Shown piece after piece: positions 17,267 to 26,826 of a DNA stretch of 64,000 nt. The notes below the pieces were generated by a model that was given only the letters and a program-made list of their open reading frames with translations, was not told the DNA's origin and did not search any database. The stretch is from Mesorhizobium loti (GTDB taxonomy: Bacteria > Pseudomonadota > Alphaproteobacteria > Rhizobiales > Rhizobiaceae). Both the position numbers and the translations under genes were made by a program. The first letter of the stretch is position 1; every line of letters begins with the position of its first letter. The stretch lies in assembly GCA_002356515.1 (NCBI GenBank), contig AP017605.1, positions 7,115,020 to 7,179,019 on the forward strand. The letters run 5' to 3'.

Positions 17267-18895
17267 ATGCTGGGGCTGATGCAGGAATGGCCGCTGCTGT
17301 GCCACAAGCTTATCGACAACGCTGAACGGCAGCATGGGGTGCGCGAGATCGTGTCGCGCTCGATCGAGGGACCGATCGTGCGCACCACCTATGCCAACAT
17401 TCATCGTCGTTCCCTCAAGGTCGCCCAGAGGCTGGAGCGGGACGGCTACGGGTTGGGCGACCGCATCGCCACGCTGGCCTGGAACACGGCACGCCATATC
17501 GAGGCCTGGTACGGCATCATGGGCGTCGGCGCGATCTATCATACGCTCAATCCGCGCCTGTTTCCCGAGCAGATCGTCTGGATCATGAACCATGCCGAGG
17601 ACAAGGCCGTCTTCGTCGACCTCACTTTCGTACCGTTGCTGGAGAAGATCGCCGGAGCCGTCAAATCGCTGAAAAAGGTGATTGTGCTGACCGACAAGGC
17701 GCACATGCCGCAAACGACCTTGCCCAACGCCGTCGCCTATGAGGCCTGGCTTGATGAGGTCGATGGCGATTTCGCCTGGAAGACCTTCGACGAAGGCACC
17801 GCTGCCGGCATGTGCTACACATCGGGCACGACGGGCGACCCCAAAGGCGTCGTCTACAGCCACCGCTCGAACGTGCTGCACGCCATGATCGCGGCCATGC
17901 CCGACGCGATGGGCCTGTCGTCGCGCGACACGATCCTGCCGGTGGTGCCGATGTTCCACGCCAATGCCTGGGGTCTTGCCCAGAGCGGCCCGATGATCGG
18001 CGCCAAGCTGGTCATGCCCGGCTGCAAGATGGACGGCGCCTCGATCTACGAGTTGCTCGACACCGAGAAGGTAACCTTCAGCGCCGCCGTGCCGACCGTG
18101 TGGATGATGCTGCTGCAATATCTGGAGGAGACCGGCAAGAAGCTTCCCTATCTGAACAAGGTCGTCATCGGCGGCTCGTCCTGCCCGCGCGCGATCATGA
18201 CGAAGTTCCAGGACAATTACGACGTCCAGGTCATCCATGCCTGGGGCATGACCGAGATGTCGCCGCTCGGCACGCTGTGCACCTTGAAGCCCGAATATGA
18301 GAATCTCCAGGGCGAGGCCCGGCTCGATGTCAAGCAGAAGCAGGGCTACCCGCCCTTCGGTGTCGAAATGAAGGTGACCGATGACGAGAACAATGCGCAA
18401 CCCTGGGATGGCAAGACCTTTGGCCGCCTGAAGGTGCGCGGCCCGGCCGTCGCCCGCGCCTATTACGGTGGCGTCGGCGCGGAGCAGTTCGACGAGGACG
18501 GCTGGTTCGACACCGGAGATGTCGCTCACATCGATGCCAGCGGCTACATGCAGATCACCGATCGGGCCAAGGACGTCATCAAGTCCGGCGGTGAATGGAT
18601 TTCGACCATCGACCTTGAGAATCTGGCCGTCGGCCATCCGGACGTGGCGGAAGCGGCGGCCATTGGCGTCCATCACTCGAAATGGGGCGAGCGGCCCTTG
18701 TTGGTCGTCGTTGCCAAGCCAGGCAAGGAACCGACCAAGGCGGAGATTTTGGGCTTCATGGATGGCAAGGTGGCCAAATGGTGGATGCCCGACGATGTCG
18801 CTTTCGTCGGCGAAATACCGCATACCGCCACCGGCAAGATCCAGAAAACAACCTTGCGCCAGCAGTTCAGGGATTATCGGTTGCCGACGGATTGA
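17267..18895 (+). CDS. Fatty acyl-CoA synthetase / AMP-forming ligase
   Basis: 542 residues of the ANL superfamily. The phosphate-binding loop is [15 protein letters not shown] near residue 183, the adenine motif is [12 protein letters not shown], the hinge-proximal motif is [13 protein letters not shown], and the C-terminal catalytic Lys lies in [10 protein letters not shown]. The size and sequence are those of rhizobial long-chain fatty-acid-CoA ligases; medium-chain or aryl substrates cannot be excluded. ATG 17267 has GGGAGGAGG six bases upstream, which decides the start over the longer open frame. Confidence 0.9.
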   Translation: MLGLMQEWPLLCHKLIDNAERQHGVREIVSRSIEGPIVRTTYANIHRRSLKVAQRLERDGYGLGDRIATLAWNTARHIEAWYGIMGVGAIYHTLNPRLFPEQIVWIMNHAEDKAVFVDLTFVPLLEKIAGAVKSLKKVIVLTDKAHMPQTTLPNAVAYEAWLDEVDGDFAWKTFDEGTAAGMCYTSGTTGDPKGVVYSHRSNVLHAMIAAMPDAMGLSSRDTILPVVPMFHANAWGLAQSGPMIGAKLVMPGCKMDGASIYELLDTEKVTFSAAVPTVWMMLLQYLEETGKKLPYLNKVVIGGSSCPRAIMTKFQDNYDVQVIHAWGMTEMSPLGTLCTLKPEYENLQGEARLDVKQKQGYPPFGVEMKVTDDENNAQPWDGKTFGRLKVRGPAVARAYYGGVGAEQFDEDGWFDTGDVAHIDASGYMQITDRAKDVIKSGGEWISTIDLENLAVGHPDVAEAAAIGVHHSKWGERPLLVVVAKPGKEPTKAEILGFMDGKVAKWWMPDDVAFVGEIPHTATGKIQKTTLRQQFRDYRLPTD

Positions 18896-18975
18896 CGGGA
18901 TGTTGCGTGTTTCGGCTTCAAGCCGCCGCGAAAATTCACTAAACCTCCGTCCGGGTTGGGGCAACGCAGAGAACA

Positions 18976-19761
18976 ATGGTTAGCATTCCCGAACGGCGAA
19001 CGTCGAAGGCTGCCGGCTGGTCGCGGCGCACCGGCGCATTTTCAGCGGTGCTTTTGCTGACCGACTTCGTCGGGCACCGCTTCGATCTCGTCGAAACGCC
19101 GGTGTTCCTGTGGGTGCTGGGCATTGTCGCGCTGCTGGCGGCGCTGTCGTTGCTGTTTGCCGCCTTTGCCTTTTCGAGGCTATGGAAATTCGGTGACCGC
19201 GGTGGCCGCGATCTGACCGTCGGCGCCTTGCTGGCACTGCTGGTGCTGGTCCCCTATGGCGTTGCCGCCTACTGGGCGACGATCTATCCGCCGCTCCGGG
19301 ACATCACGACCGATTTCGATGATCCGCCCGCGCTCGACGTCAGCGACCGGACGAAGGACATGAATGTGCTTGTTCCGTCGACGCCGGGCGAACAGCGGCT
19401 GCAGGCCGACAGCTATCCGCTGGTCACCGCGCGCAGCTACGACCTGCCATTCGAGACCATCGTCAATGCCGTCGAAACCGTGCTCGACCGGCGCAGTTGG
19501 GAGCTTTCCGAGCCCTATCCCGACCTTACCGGGCAAAGCGACGTGACCATCACCGCTGTCGCCAAGGGCTTCGTGCTCGGCCTTCCGGCCGATGTGGCGA
19601 TCCGCGTGATGGACGATGGCGATACGGTCATCGTCGACATGCGCTCTGCCTCGCGTTACGGCCGCTACGACCTTGGCGACAATGCCCAGCGCATCACCGA
19701 CTTCCTGGCGGAACTGGATCAGGAAGTCGCCGGCCAAGTCGGAGCGGCGCCGGCCGAGTGA
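18976..19761 (+). CDS. DUF1499 family membrane protein
   Basis: 261 residues. Three hydrophobic segments occupy roughly 20-35, 43-65 and 77-98, followed by a soluble DUF1499 domain with the motif YDLPFETIVNAVETVLDRR and the terminal MRSASRYGRYDLGDNAQRI. The final motif (SxSRxGxxDxGxNxxRI) is diagnostic. Function is unknown; proteins of this family sit in the inner membrane or periplasm. The gene stands alone, convergent with the LacI-type regulator. Confidence 0.85.
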   Translation: MVSIPERRTSKAAGWSRRTGAFSAVLLLTDFVGHRFDLVETPVFLWVLGIVALLAALSLLFAAFAFSRLWKFGDRGGRDLTVGALLALLVLVPYGVAAYWATIYPPLRDITTDFDDPPALDVSDRTKDMNVLVPSTPGEQRLQADSYPLVTARSYDLPFETIVNAVETVLDRRSWELSEPYPDLTGQSDVTITAVAKGFVLGLPADVAIRVMDDGDTVIVDMRSASRYGRYDLGDNAQRITDFLAELDQEVAGQVGAAPAE

Positions 19762-19832
19762 AGTCCAGAACATCTTGAAACCAGGCGGATTTGCGCAGTG
19801 CCGCACAAATGCGGCTTCAGTCTCAGAGCCGA

Positions 19833-20831
19833 CTATTCGGCCGGCTCGAACCTGCCTTGCAGCAAGATCGTCGCGACCGGTCCAAGCGGATTGGCGATCC
19901 GGCTCTCGAGGACCTCGATAAGTTTGTGCCCGACATCCGCCATGTCGACGGAATGAACGTCGATGTTCGCCGGCAGGAAGCGCGCCAGATGTGTGTTGTC
20001 ACGGGTGACGATGTGGATGTCACGGCCCGGCACCAGACCCCGTCTGCCGAGAGCGTGCAGCGCACCCAGAAGGCCCAGTTCGTTGGCGCATGCCAAGCCC
20101 GTCGGCGGATCTGACGACGCCAGCAGGCGATCGAACCAGGCCGCGCTCGATTCCATTGTGAACGTGCCGTCACCGATCAGCGATTGGTCGATCGGGAGAC
20201 CGGCCTCGGCCATCGCCCTTCTATAGCCGGCGAGACGCGTGGCGCTCGCCTGATCCTTCTGTACGAGAAGTTGTAGGGCAATGCGTCGACAGCCCTTGTC
20301 CATGAGCCGCCGGGTCGCCTCATAGGCGATCTGCTCGTTGTCGATGTCGACATAGGGATAGGCAACGTCCAGGTCGGTCCTTCCAAACGCGACGAACGGT
20401 ATCCCCTGATCCAGTAGCAGCTTGACGCGCGGATCGCCCGAGACCATGCGCGTGATGATCAGGCCGTCCGCGCTGCGCGCCTGAAGCAGGCGCTGCACGC
20501 TTTCGACGGGATCGTCGTCGGGCGTGGTGGAATAGATGGACAGACTATAACCCGCTTGCCGCGCCGCCAGCGTCATGCCTTCGATCAAGGGAAGCTTCGC
20601 CAGATCCGACAGGTAGTCGCGTGTTTCCATCGGCAGCACCGCCGTCAGCGTCAGGGTCTGTCCGGTCTTGAGCGCGCGGCCGTGATGGTTCGGAACATAG
20701 CCGACCCGCTTCGCCACTTCCTTGACGCGCGCCACGGTCGAGGGATGCACCTCCGGCCCGTCCTTCAGAGCACGCGATACGGTTGTCACCGAAAGGGAAA
20801 GTTCCGCCGCGATCTGTTTTAGATTGGCCAT
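19833..20831 (-). CDS. LacI-family transcriptional regulator
   Basis: 332 residues. The N-terminal helix-turn-helix LKQIAAELSLSVTTVSRAL with hinge helix HGRALKTGQT is followed by a periplasmic-binding-like sugar/ligand domain. ATG 20831 is chosen because the HTH begins four residues later; the longer frame to 20909 adds an unconserved leader lying over operator 1. It is divergent from the ABC operon at 21045, and the shared region holds two palindromes typical of LacI operators (20876-20891 and 20974-20993), so it very probably controls both itself and the operon. The ligand is unknown. Confidence 0.92.
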   Translation of the reverse strand: MANLKQIAAELSLSVTTVSRALKDGPEVHPSTVARVKEVAKRVGYVPNHHGRALKTGQTLTLTAVLPMETRDYLSDLAKLPLIEGMTLAARQAGYSLSIYSTTPDDDPVESVQRLLQARSADGLIITRMVSGDPRVKLLLDQGIPFVAFGRTDLDVAYPYVDIDNEQIAYEATRRLMDKGCRRIALQLLVQKDQASATRLAGYRRAMAEAGLPIDQSLIGDGTFTMESSAAWFDRLLASSDPPTGLACANELGLLGALHALGRRGLVPGRDIHIVTRDNTHLARFLPANIDVHSVDMADVGHKLIEVLESRIANPLGPVATILLQGRFEPAE

Positions 20832-20875
20832 GTCGCCCGACTTCATTCGCGAAAGCGCCGGCTGATTTGCTTGGC

Positions 20876-20891
20876 ATCGTAACGTTACCGG
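20876..20891. promoter_or_regulatory. Putative LacI-type operator 1, near the regulator start
   Basis: The core CGTAACGTTACC repeats the centre of the perfect palindrome at 20974-20993, with one arm degenerate. It lies about 45 bp upstream of the regulator ATG, fitting autoregulation. The central CG step is characteristic of LacI-family sites. Confidence 0.7.
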
Positions 20892-20973
20892 ATTCGACCC
20901 GAGGGTCAAATCCAGGCGCCATGAAATTTAATGGACCTGCCTGAAAGCCGCTTGACTCTGAGGTGTTTCGCGG

Positions 20974-20993
20974 TAATCGTAACGTTACGATTA
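20974..20993. promoter_or_regulatory. Perfect 20-bp palindromic operator 2, upstream of the ABC operon
   Basis: The sequence taatcgtaacgttacgatta is identical to its reverse complement. It lies about 50 bp before the substrate-binding protein ATG, where a bound repressor would block transcription of the operon. It shares the core with the site at 20876-20891, about 98 bp away, so looping between the two is possible. Confidence 0.8.
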
Positions 20994-21044
20994 TGAAAAA
21001 AGGCCGACTTAAGGCGATATTCGACGAATCCTGGAGGAGAACAC

Positions 21045-22088
21045 ATGTCCCGGCTACTACGCATTTTGCTGACAGCTATCGCAGTCTCGGCTGCCGTGCC
21101 CGTCTATGCCCAATCAGTCACCATCACGACCGCGGGCGGCGACTACGGCAAGGCCATGAAGGAGGCGATGTGGGGCCCTGCCGCAAAGGAACTTGGCTAT
21201 GATGTCCGCGAGGAGACGCAGAGCGATGGCCTGGCTGCCCTGAAGATGCAGGTCACCGCGGGCGCGGTCACCACCGACATCATCCACCTCGGCTCACCGG
21301 AAGGCGCGCAGGCGGCCGCACAGTCGCTGCTGGAGCCGCTTGATTACAAGATCATCGATCCCAACTCCGTGCCGGCCGGCGCAAAGTCCGATTACTGCTA
21401 TCCGTTCGACTCCTACGGCACCGTGATGTCGTGGAGCACCAAGACTTATGGCGAGAGCCCGCCTAAGACCTGGGCGGAGTTCTGGGACGTTGCCAAATTC
21501 CCGGGCCGTCGCGCGCTGCGCGCCAATGCGCAGGACTTGATCGAAATCGCGCTTCTCTCCGACGGCGTGGCGCCGGCGGACGTCTATCCCACGCTCAGCA
21601 CGCCCGAGGGCCTGGCGCGCGCCATCAAGAGGCTTGAAGCGATCAAACCGAATGTCTCGGTGTGGTGGACCTCCGGAGCGCAGTCGGCGCAGTTGCTGAA
21701 GGACGGCGAGGCGGATCTGGTCGTTACCTGGAATGGGCGAGCCCAGACGGTGAAGGCGGATGGCGGCGCGGTCGACTACACATTCAAAGGGTCCGTCATC
21801 GGGACGGATTGCCTTGGGGTGCCGAAGGGAGCGCCGAACAAGGAAGCGGCCATGAAGCTCATCGCGGCGATGACGCAACCCGCGCGGGTTGCGAAGCTGA
21901 CCGACTTCATCGCCTATGGTCCGGTCAATCCTGCCGGCTACGAGGGAGGCCTCATCCCCAAGGACCGTCTGAAGACCTTGGCGACGGCGCCTGAAAACGC
22001 CGGCACTTCGGTGTTTTCGAACGCCGACTGGTGGGTCAAGAACGGCGAGGCCGCTCAAAAGGCTTTCGATGAAATGACGAGCCGCTGA
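21045..22088 (+). CDS. ABC transporter periplasmic binding protein, PotD-like
   Basis: 347 residues with a signal peptide (basic start, hydrophobic core, cleavage near VYAQ-SV). The mature protein has the extracellular solute-binding family 1/8 layout seen in polyamine-type importers: VTITTAGGDYGKAM, then DSYGTVMSWSTKTYGE and the late GCP-type segment. A ribosome binding site GGAGGAGA lies at 21031-21038. It is the first gene of an operon with ATPase, two permeases and an MTAP-like phosphorylase. Substrate is uncertain; a polyamine or a nucleoside-like compound are both reasonable. Confidence 0.88.
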   Translation: MSRLLRILLTAIAVSAAVPVYAQSVTITTAGGDYGKAMKEAMWGPAAKELGYDVREETQSDGLAALKMQVTAGAVTTDIIHLGSPEGAQAAAQSLLEPLDYKIIDPNSVPAGAKSDYCYPFDSYGTVMSWSTKTYGESPPKTWAEFWDVAKFPGRRALRANAQDLIEIALLSDGVAPADVYPTLSTPEGLARAIKRLEAIKPNVSVWWTSGAQSAQLLKDGEADLVVTWNGRAQTVKADGGAVDYTFKGSVIGTDCLGVPKGAPNKEAAMKLIAAMTQPARVAKLTDFIAYGPVNPAGYEGGLIPKDRLKTLATAPENAGTSVFSNADWWVKNGEAAQKAFDEMTSR

Positions 22089-22125
22089 GTCTATGGTGCA
22101 TCAGCCCTAGACGTTCGAGCCCATC

Positions 22126-23163
22126 ATGAAGTCGCTCCCGATCACAATCGATAGCGTGCGCAAGGCCTATGGGGCCTACGTCGCGCTGGACGATGTCTCG
22201 CTCGATGTCCAGGCTGGCGAATTCCTCACTTTGCTGGGGCCGTCCGGGTCGGGCAAGACCACTTTGCTCATGGCTCTGGCCGGGTTTGTCCGGCCCGATT
22301 CCGGCAAGCTCCTGTTGGGGGATCGGGACATCACCCGCCTGGCCCCCAACAAGCGCGACATCGGCATCGTGTTCCAGAACTATGCCCTGTTTCCCCACAT
22401 GAACGTCCTGGCGAATGTCGAATATCCGTTGGCGCTGCGCAAGACGCCGAAAGCGGAGGCCCGCCAGCGGGCGCTGGACACCTTGGCCCGCGTGAAGCTG
22501 GAAGGCCTGGCGGAGCGTAACATTGCCGCGTTGTCCGGCGGCCAGCGCCAGCGGGTGGCGCTGGCGCGGGCCATCGTCTTCGAACCACGCGTGATGTTGA
22601 TGGACGAGCCGCTGTCGGCGCTCGACAGGAATCTGCGCGAAACCATGCAGTACGAGATCAGGCGTCTGCACGATGATCTGGGGATCACCACCATCTATGT
22701 GACGCATGACCAGCGCGAGGCGCTGACCATGTCCGATCGGGTTGCGGTGATGAATTCCGGCCGCATCCAGCAGATCGATACGCCGCAGCGAATTTATGAT
22801 TGTCCATCGACCCGCTTTGTCGCGCAGTTCATGGGCGAGGCCAATATTCTGGCCCCGGGCTCAGTGCGCACAATCGGCGGCGGCGATGCATCACACGAGA
22901 CCCTGATGATCCGCGCGGAAAGCTTCCATCTGGACGCGAAGCTCGCCGGGCCAGACGCAGTGGCGCTCGAAGGAATGCTGCACGCCAAGGCGTTTCGCGG
23001 CGAGAACTGGCTTTTGACGCTGGCACCTGAGGGTGGGCAGGAGGTTCTTGTCTGCATCCCGTCGGCACTTGCCGGCGGCTGCGCCGAGCTTGCCCCCGGT
23101 CAGCGGGTGACCGTGTATGCATCGGCAGCGAAAGTTCACGCCATACCGGGAGCGATAGCGTGA
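22126..23163 (+). CDS. ABC transporter ATP-binding protein, PotA-like
   Basis: 345 residues. Walker A is GPSGSGKTT, the Q loop VFQNYALFPHM, the signature LSGGQRQRV, Walker B VMLMDEPLSALD, and the switch His lies in YVTHDQREAL. A C-terminal TOBE domain follows from about residue 270, placing it with the importer ATPases for polyamines, iron and sugars. It starts 37 bp after the binding protein and its TGA overlaps the next GTG. Confidence 0.93.
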   Translation: MKSLPITIDSVRKAYGAYVALDDVSLDVQAGEFLTLLGPSGSGKTTLLMALAGFVRPDSGKLLLGDRDITRLAPNKRDIGIVFQNYALFPHMNVLANVEYPLALRKTPKAEARQRALDTLARVKLEGLAERNIAALSGGQRQRVALARAIVFEPRVMLMDEPLSALDRNLRETMQYEIRRLHDDLGITTIYVTHDQREALTMSDRVAVMNSGRIQQIDTPQRIYDCPSTRFVAQFMGEANILAPGSVRTIGGGDASHETLMIRAESFHLDAKLAGPDAVALEGMLHAKAFRGENWLLTLAPEGGQEVLVCIPSALAGGCAELAPGQRVTVYASAAKVHAIPGAIA

Positions 23164-24047
23164 CCATCGCCGCCGATCCCGCGCTCGCCGCCGATGCGCG
23201 AAGCGAGCGTCGGTTCTTCCTTGCGCTTTCGCTACCGGCGCTTCTCATCGTCGGACTGGCGGCGATACTGCCCATCCTCTGGATAATCCGGCAATCCTTC
23301 CTGACCACGGGGGGCGAGTACACTGTCGGCAATTATGAGAAGGTGCTTTCGAGTGGGTTGACATGGTCGGCCCTCATAACGACCGTCGAGCTGTCCTTGG
23401 GGACGCTGGCGTTCTGCATCCTTCTCGGCACCCCTCTGGCGCTCGCTCTGGCCAGCGCCAGGCCAAGGGTGGCCAATTTGCTGATGGCCTTCGTCATGCT
23501 GCCGTTGTGGACCTCCATTCTGGTGCGCACCTATGGCTGGCTGGTGCTGTTGCGGCGCGATGGCCTGATCAACGCGGCTCTGACGGGCTCGGGCCTGACA
23601 GCGGAACCATTGCCGCTGGTCTACAACTTCACGGGAACGCTGATCGGCATGGTCCATTACATGCTGCCGCTCTTCCTGCTGCCCGTTTATGCCGCGATGC
23701 GCGATATCGACGCCAACCTTGTTCGCGCGTCGGCGAGCATGGGAGCCACGCTCGGGCAGGTGATCCGCACCGTCATCCTGCCCCTTTCGGCCGGCGGCAT
23801 CTTCTCGGGTTCGATGATCGTGTTCATCTACACCATAGGTTTCTTCATCACGCCGGCGGTGCTGGGCGGCGGCAAGGTAAATCCTCTCTCCATCCGGATC
23901 GAGCGGACGCTGTCGACCTTTCAGGATTGGGGTTCGGCGAGCGTCCTGGGCATTCTGCTGCTCGTTCTCATGGCGCTGATCGGTGTGATGTTCCTGGCGG
24001 CGCGGCGACTGGTGGCGCGCAACAAAGTCGGTGCGGTCCATGCTTGA
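23160..24047 (+). CDS. ABC transporter permease, PotB-like
   Basis: 295 residues with about six membrane segments and the cytoplasmic EAA loop ASASMGATLGQVIRTVILPLSAGG around residue 198, which docks on the ATPase. It starts with GTG in a GTGA overlap with the ATPase gene, a sign of coupled translation. The family pairs it with a PotC-like second permease. Confidence 0.92.
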   Translation: MTIAADPALAADARSERRFFLALSLPALLIVGLAAILPILWIIRQSFLTTGGEYTVGNYEKVLSSGLTWSALITTVELSLGTLAFCILLGTPLALALASARPRVANLLMAFVMLPLWTSILVRTYGWLVLLRRDGLINAALTGSGLTAEPLPLVYNFTGTLIGMVHYMLPLFLLPVYAAMRDIDANLVRASASMGATLGQVIRTVILPLSAGGIFSGSMIVFIYTIGFFITPAVLGGGKVNPLSIRIERTLSTFQDWGSASVLGILLLVLMALIGVMFLAARRLVARNKVGAVHA

Positions 24048-24831
24048 AGCCTATCCGGACAACAGGCTGGCCCGCATCCTCCTGTGGGGCTTTTCCGCGC
24101 TCGCGATGGCGTTCTTGATGTTGCCGACGCTGGTGGTCGTGCCGCTCTCCTTTTCGGCGTCGGATCTTCTGGAATTTCCGCCGCGCGCATACTCGCTGCG
24201 CTGGTACGAGAATTTCTTCGGATCGGCGACATGGATGGCCGGACTCAGGACGAGCCTGATCCTTGGGAGTTTGACGGCGATGATCGCGGTCCCCCTAGGG
24301 CTGCTGGCCTGCATCTCGATGAACCGGCTTGGCGGAAAGACCGCCTCAGCCATTCAAAGCGTTCTGCTCGCCCCCTCCGTCGTCCCGGGAATCCTGCTTG
24401 CGATCGGCCTCTTCTTCGTGCTGGCGGCGCAAGGCCTGGTCGGAACGCTGTTCGGCGTGCTGGTCGGACATGTGGTGCTGGCCATTCCGGTGGCGTGCAT
24501 TGTGCTGTTGCCCGCCGTGGCCCGCTTTGACTGGAACCAGGTCCAGGCGGCGCGCAGCCTTGGCGCGGACTGGGCGAGGGCCATCGGCGGAATAATCGTT
24601 CCGCAACTTCAAATCAGCCTGTTGTCGGCGACACTGATGGCCTTCCTGACGTCGCTCGACGAGTCCGTTATTTCGATCTTCGTCGCCAGTGGTCACAACA
24701 GCACCCTGCCGAAGCTGATGTTCCTGTCGCTGCGTGATCAGATCGATCCGACCATCGCTGCAATCTCGACCTTGTGGACCGCCATCGTCGTGGTCGCTGT
24801 CCTGATCGTGACCCTTCGCCAAAAATCCTGA
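24040..24831 (+). CDS. ABC transporter permease, PotC-like
   Basis: 263 residues from ATG 24040, with about six membrane segments and the EAA loop AARSLGADWARAIGGIIVPQL around residue 170. The start overlaps the end of the PotB-like gene by 8 bp; GTG 24031 in the same frame is an alternative adding three residues. Together with the previous three genes it completes a binding-protein-dependent importer. Confidence 0.92.
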   Translation: MLEAYPDNRLARILLWGFSALAMAFLMLPTLVVVPLSFSASDLLEFPPRAYSLRWYENFFGSATWMAGLRTSLILGSLTAMIAVPLGLLACISMNRLGGKTASAIQSVLLAPSVVPGILLAIGLFFVLAAQGLVGTLFGVLVGHVVLAIPVACIVLLPAVARFDWNQVQAARSLGADWARAIGGIIVPQLQISLLSATLMAFLTSLDESVISIFVASGHNSTLPKLMFLSLRDQIDPTIAAISTLWTAIVVVAVLIVTLRQKS

Positions 24832-24845
24832 CCGGGACTGGAAAT

Positions 24846-25766
24846 ATGCCTGCCAATCATCACGCAACCGCCGAACTGATGGATCAACCGACTGACATAC
24901 CCCAGGTGGGGTTGGCGATCATCACCGGGTCGGCAAACTGGGGGCTTGCCTTCCCGGAGGATATCCAGGTCGATGGCGTGCGCACCTTGCAGCGCGACAT
25001 GAGTTTTGAAACGCCTTTCGGCCGCACCGACAACTGGAAGCTGCTCGAATTCGATGCGTCGATTACCGCCGAGGGCAAAACGAAACGCGCCTTGTGCATG
25101 TATTCGCACGGCAATCCCCGCGACCATATCGACCATTCCTGCCATCGCCGCGCATTCTGGGTGTTGATGCAAGCGGGCGTACGGCAAGTCCTGTCCTGCT
25201 CGACCATTGGCGCCGTCAACAAGGCGATCAAGCCCGGCGACATGGTGGTGAACGCCGATATCATCGAACTGACGCAGACCCCGTTTTCGCTGCTTCCTGG
25301 CCGCCAGAGCTTCGACTGCTCGGGCAAGCAGATCGTATGCCCAAGATGCGCGGCGGTTCTGGTCGAGACCGCCCGCCGTCATTGGCCAGCCGAATGCCGT
25401 ATTCATGGCATCGAACAGCAATTGGTGGCCGCCCACTGTTACGGGCCGCGGCTGACGAGCCCGGCCGAGGCCCTGGCGTTCCGCAGCATGGGGGCGGATG
25501 TGCTCAACCATTCGATCGCCCCCGAGGCCACCTTGTCGCGAGAGATCGGCGCGTGTTTCGTGCCTTGCGCGTTCGTGACGGCAGGCTTCAACGACTATAT
25601 GGACCGCAATCGTCAGCAATTGCTGCAGGAGGACATTTTGCCGAACCTGTCCATGACGGCCTCGCGGGTCGCGCTGGAGACCGCCGCACGACTTCCGGCC
25701 AATCCGGAATGCTCTTGTCAGGGTTTGAAGTCGCCTCAACCGGAAGAGCGGTCCAGCCGGTTCTGA
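24846..25766 (+). CDS. Phosphorylase-superfamily protein, MTA phosphorylase-like
   Basis: 306 residues. GLAIITGSANWGL matches the N-terminal phosphate loop of MTAP/PNP trimeric phosphorylases, though it is less Gly-rich. The HGNPRDHIDHSCHRRAFWVL segment corresponds to the RHGxxH motif, and SCSTIGAVNKAIKPGDMVV to the SAxGSLN-type strand. Cys residues cluster near residue 160 (CPRC). It directly follows the ABC permease by 14 bp and so should act on the imported compound or a product of it. Methylthioadenosine or a nucleoside is inferred; the residue changes mean another purine-like substrate is possible. Confidence 0.75.
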   Translation: MPANHHATAELMDQPTDIPQVGLAIITGSANWGLAFPEDIQVDGVRTLQRDMSFETPFGRTDNWKLLEFDASITAEGKTKRALCMYSHGNPRDHIDHSCHRRAFWVLMQAGVRQVLSCSTIGAVNKAIKPGDMVVNADIIELTQTPFSLLPGRQSFDCSGKQIVCPRCAAVLVETARRHWPAECRIHGIEQQLVAAHCYGPRLTSPAEALAFRSMGADVLNHSIAPEATLSREIGACFVPCAFVTAGFNDYMDRNRQQLLQEDILPNLSMTASRVALETAARLPANPECSCQGLKSPQPEERSSRF

Positions 25767-25802
25767 GGGAAGGGCAGTGCAAGGTCGTGGCGGGGTCTCG
25801 GC

Positions 25803-26711
25803 CTATCGAGCCGGCGTGAAAATGCCGTCGATGGCGGGAGCGGCGTCCGTCGACACCATGCCGCGCGCCACCAGATCCTCGAGATGGGCAAGCACCGACA
25901 GTCCGGCGGCGCCATGCAGCCGGGGGTCGGTGTCGCGATAGATTGCCTTGACCATGTCGGGAATCGTCCGGTCGCCGGCCCTGACCCGCTCCAATATAGC
26001 CCGCTCGCGCATCTTGCGATGCGTCTTCAGTCCGCGCATGAAAGCGCGCGGCTTCGTCACCGGCCCGCCATGGCCAGGCAGCAGCAGGCTGTCGTCTCGC
26101 GCGATCAGCCTGTCCAGCGATGCCATGTAGTCGGCCATTGCCCCGTCCGGCGGCGCGACGATGGATGTCGCCCACGCCATCACATGATCTGCCGAAAACA
26201 GGATCCCGGTTCCTTCCAGCGCGAACACCGCATGATTGGCGGTGTGGCCGGGGGTGAGAACCGCGCGGATCGTCCAGCCGTCGCCGGCGACCAACGAACC
26301 GTCAGGCAGCGCGATGTCGGGAATGAAAGCGGTATCGGCGCTGGCGTCGAGCGCATTGGTCTCACCAATATGCAGCGGCCTTGCCGGCCGGTGCGGCCCC
26401 TCCGCCATCACCAAAGCCCCGGTGCGCTCCTTCAGCCGGGCCGCCAGCGGGGAATGGTCGCGATGCGTGTGGCTGACGAAGATATGGCTGACCGGCCTGC
26501 CGGCGATCACGTCGAGCAAGGTCTGAAGATGTGCCTCGTCTTCCGGCCCGGGATCGATCACCGCCAGCGTGTCGCGCCCTACGACATAGCTGTTGGTGCC
26601 GTGAAAGGTGAAGGGGCTGGGATTCCGGACCGTGACGCGCTGCACGTCCGGCGCCACGTTCACGCCCTGGCCGTAGTGCGGATCGAAGCTGGTATCGAAT
26701 TTGAGAGCCAT
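25803..26711 (-). CDS. Metallo-beta-lactamase-fold hydrolase (LACTB2-like)
   Basis: 302 residues. The zinc motif HxHxDH is H81-T-H-R-D-H86, followed by GHTANH and a late LLPGHG segment. A C-terminal winged-helix-like tail from about 235 (RERAILERVRAGDRTIPDMV) is that of LACTB2-type proteins. ATG 26711 begins the conserved N-terminus; the frame is open to 27047 but overlaps the divergent bioY gene. The substrate is not known for bacterial members; hydrolase of a thioester, ester or RNA are possibilities. Confidence 0.9.
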   Translation of the reverse strand: MALKFDTSFDPHYGQGVNVAPDVQRVTVRNPSPFTFHGTNSYVVGRDTLAVIDPGPEDEAHLQTLLDVIAGRPVSHIFVSHTHRDHSPLAARLKERTGALVMAEGPHRPARPLHIGETNALDASADTAFIPDIALPDGSLVAGDGWTIRAVLTPGHTANHAVFALEGTGILFSADHVMAWATSIVAPPDGAMADYMASLDRLIARDDSLLLPGHGGPVTKPRAFMRGLKTHRKMRERAILERVRAGDRTIPDMVKAIYRDTDPRLHGAAGLSVLAHLEDLVARGMVSTDAAPAIDGIFTPAR

Positions 26712-26787
26712 ATCGGCACATTGTTCCCGCAACGGCAAAACCGATTGCCGCATAGCACGCAAGCCAATATAGGAAAACGCTGAGACC

Positions 26788-26805
26788 GCGATTATCGGAT
26801 CGCGA
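26788..26805. promoter_or_regulatory. Inverted repeat upstream of bioY
   Basis: CGCGAT and ATCGCG face each other across six bases, 22 bp before the bioY start. A regulator-binding site or short leader hairpin is possible. It does not match the BioR consensus that I know for alphaproteobacterial biotin genes. Confidence 0.3.
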
Positions 26806-26826
26806 CAGACCGGATTGGGGAAGACC

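Noticed and set aside
17135..18976. A 613-codon minus-strand frame
   Set aside because: Antisense to the acyl-CoA ligase gene; composition is typical of a reversed GC-rich gene.
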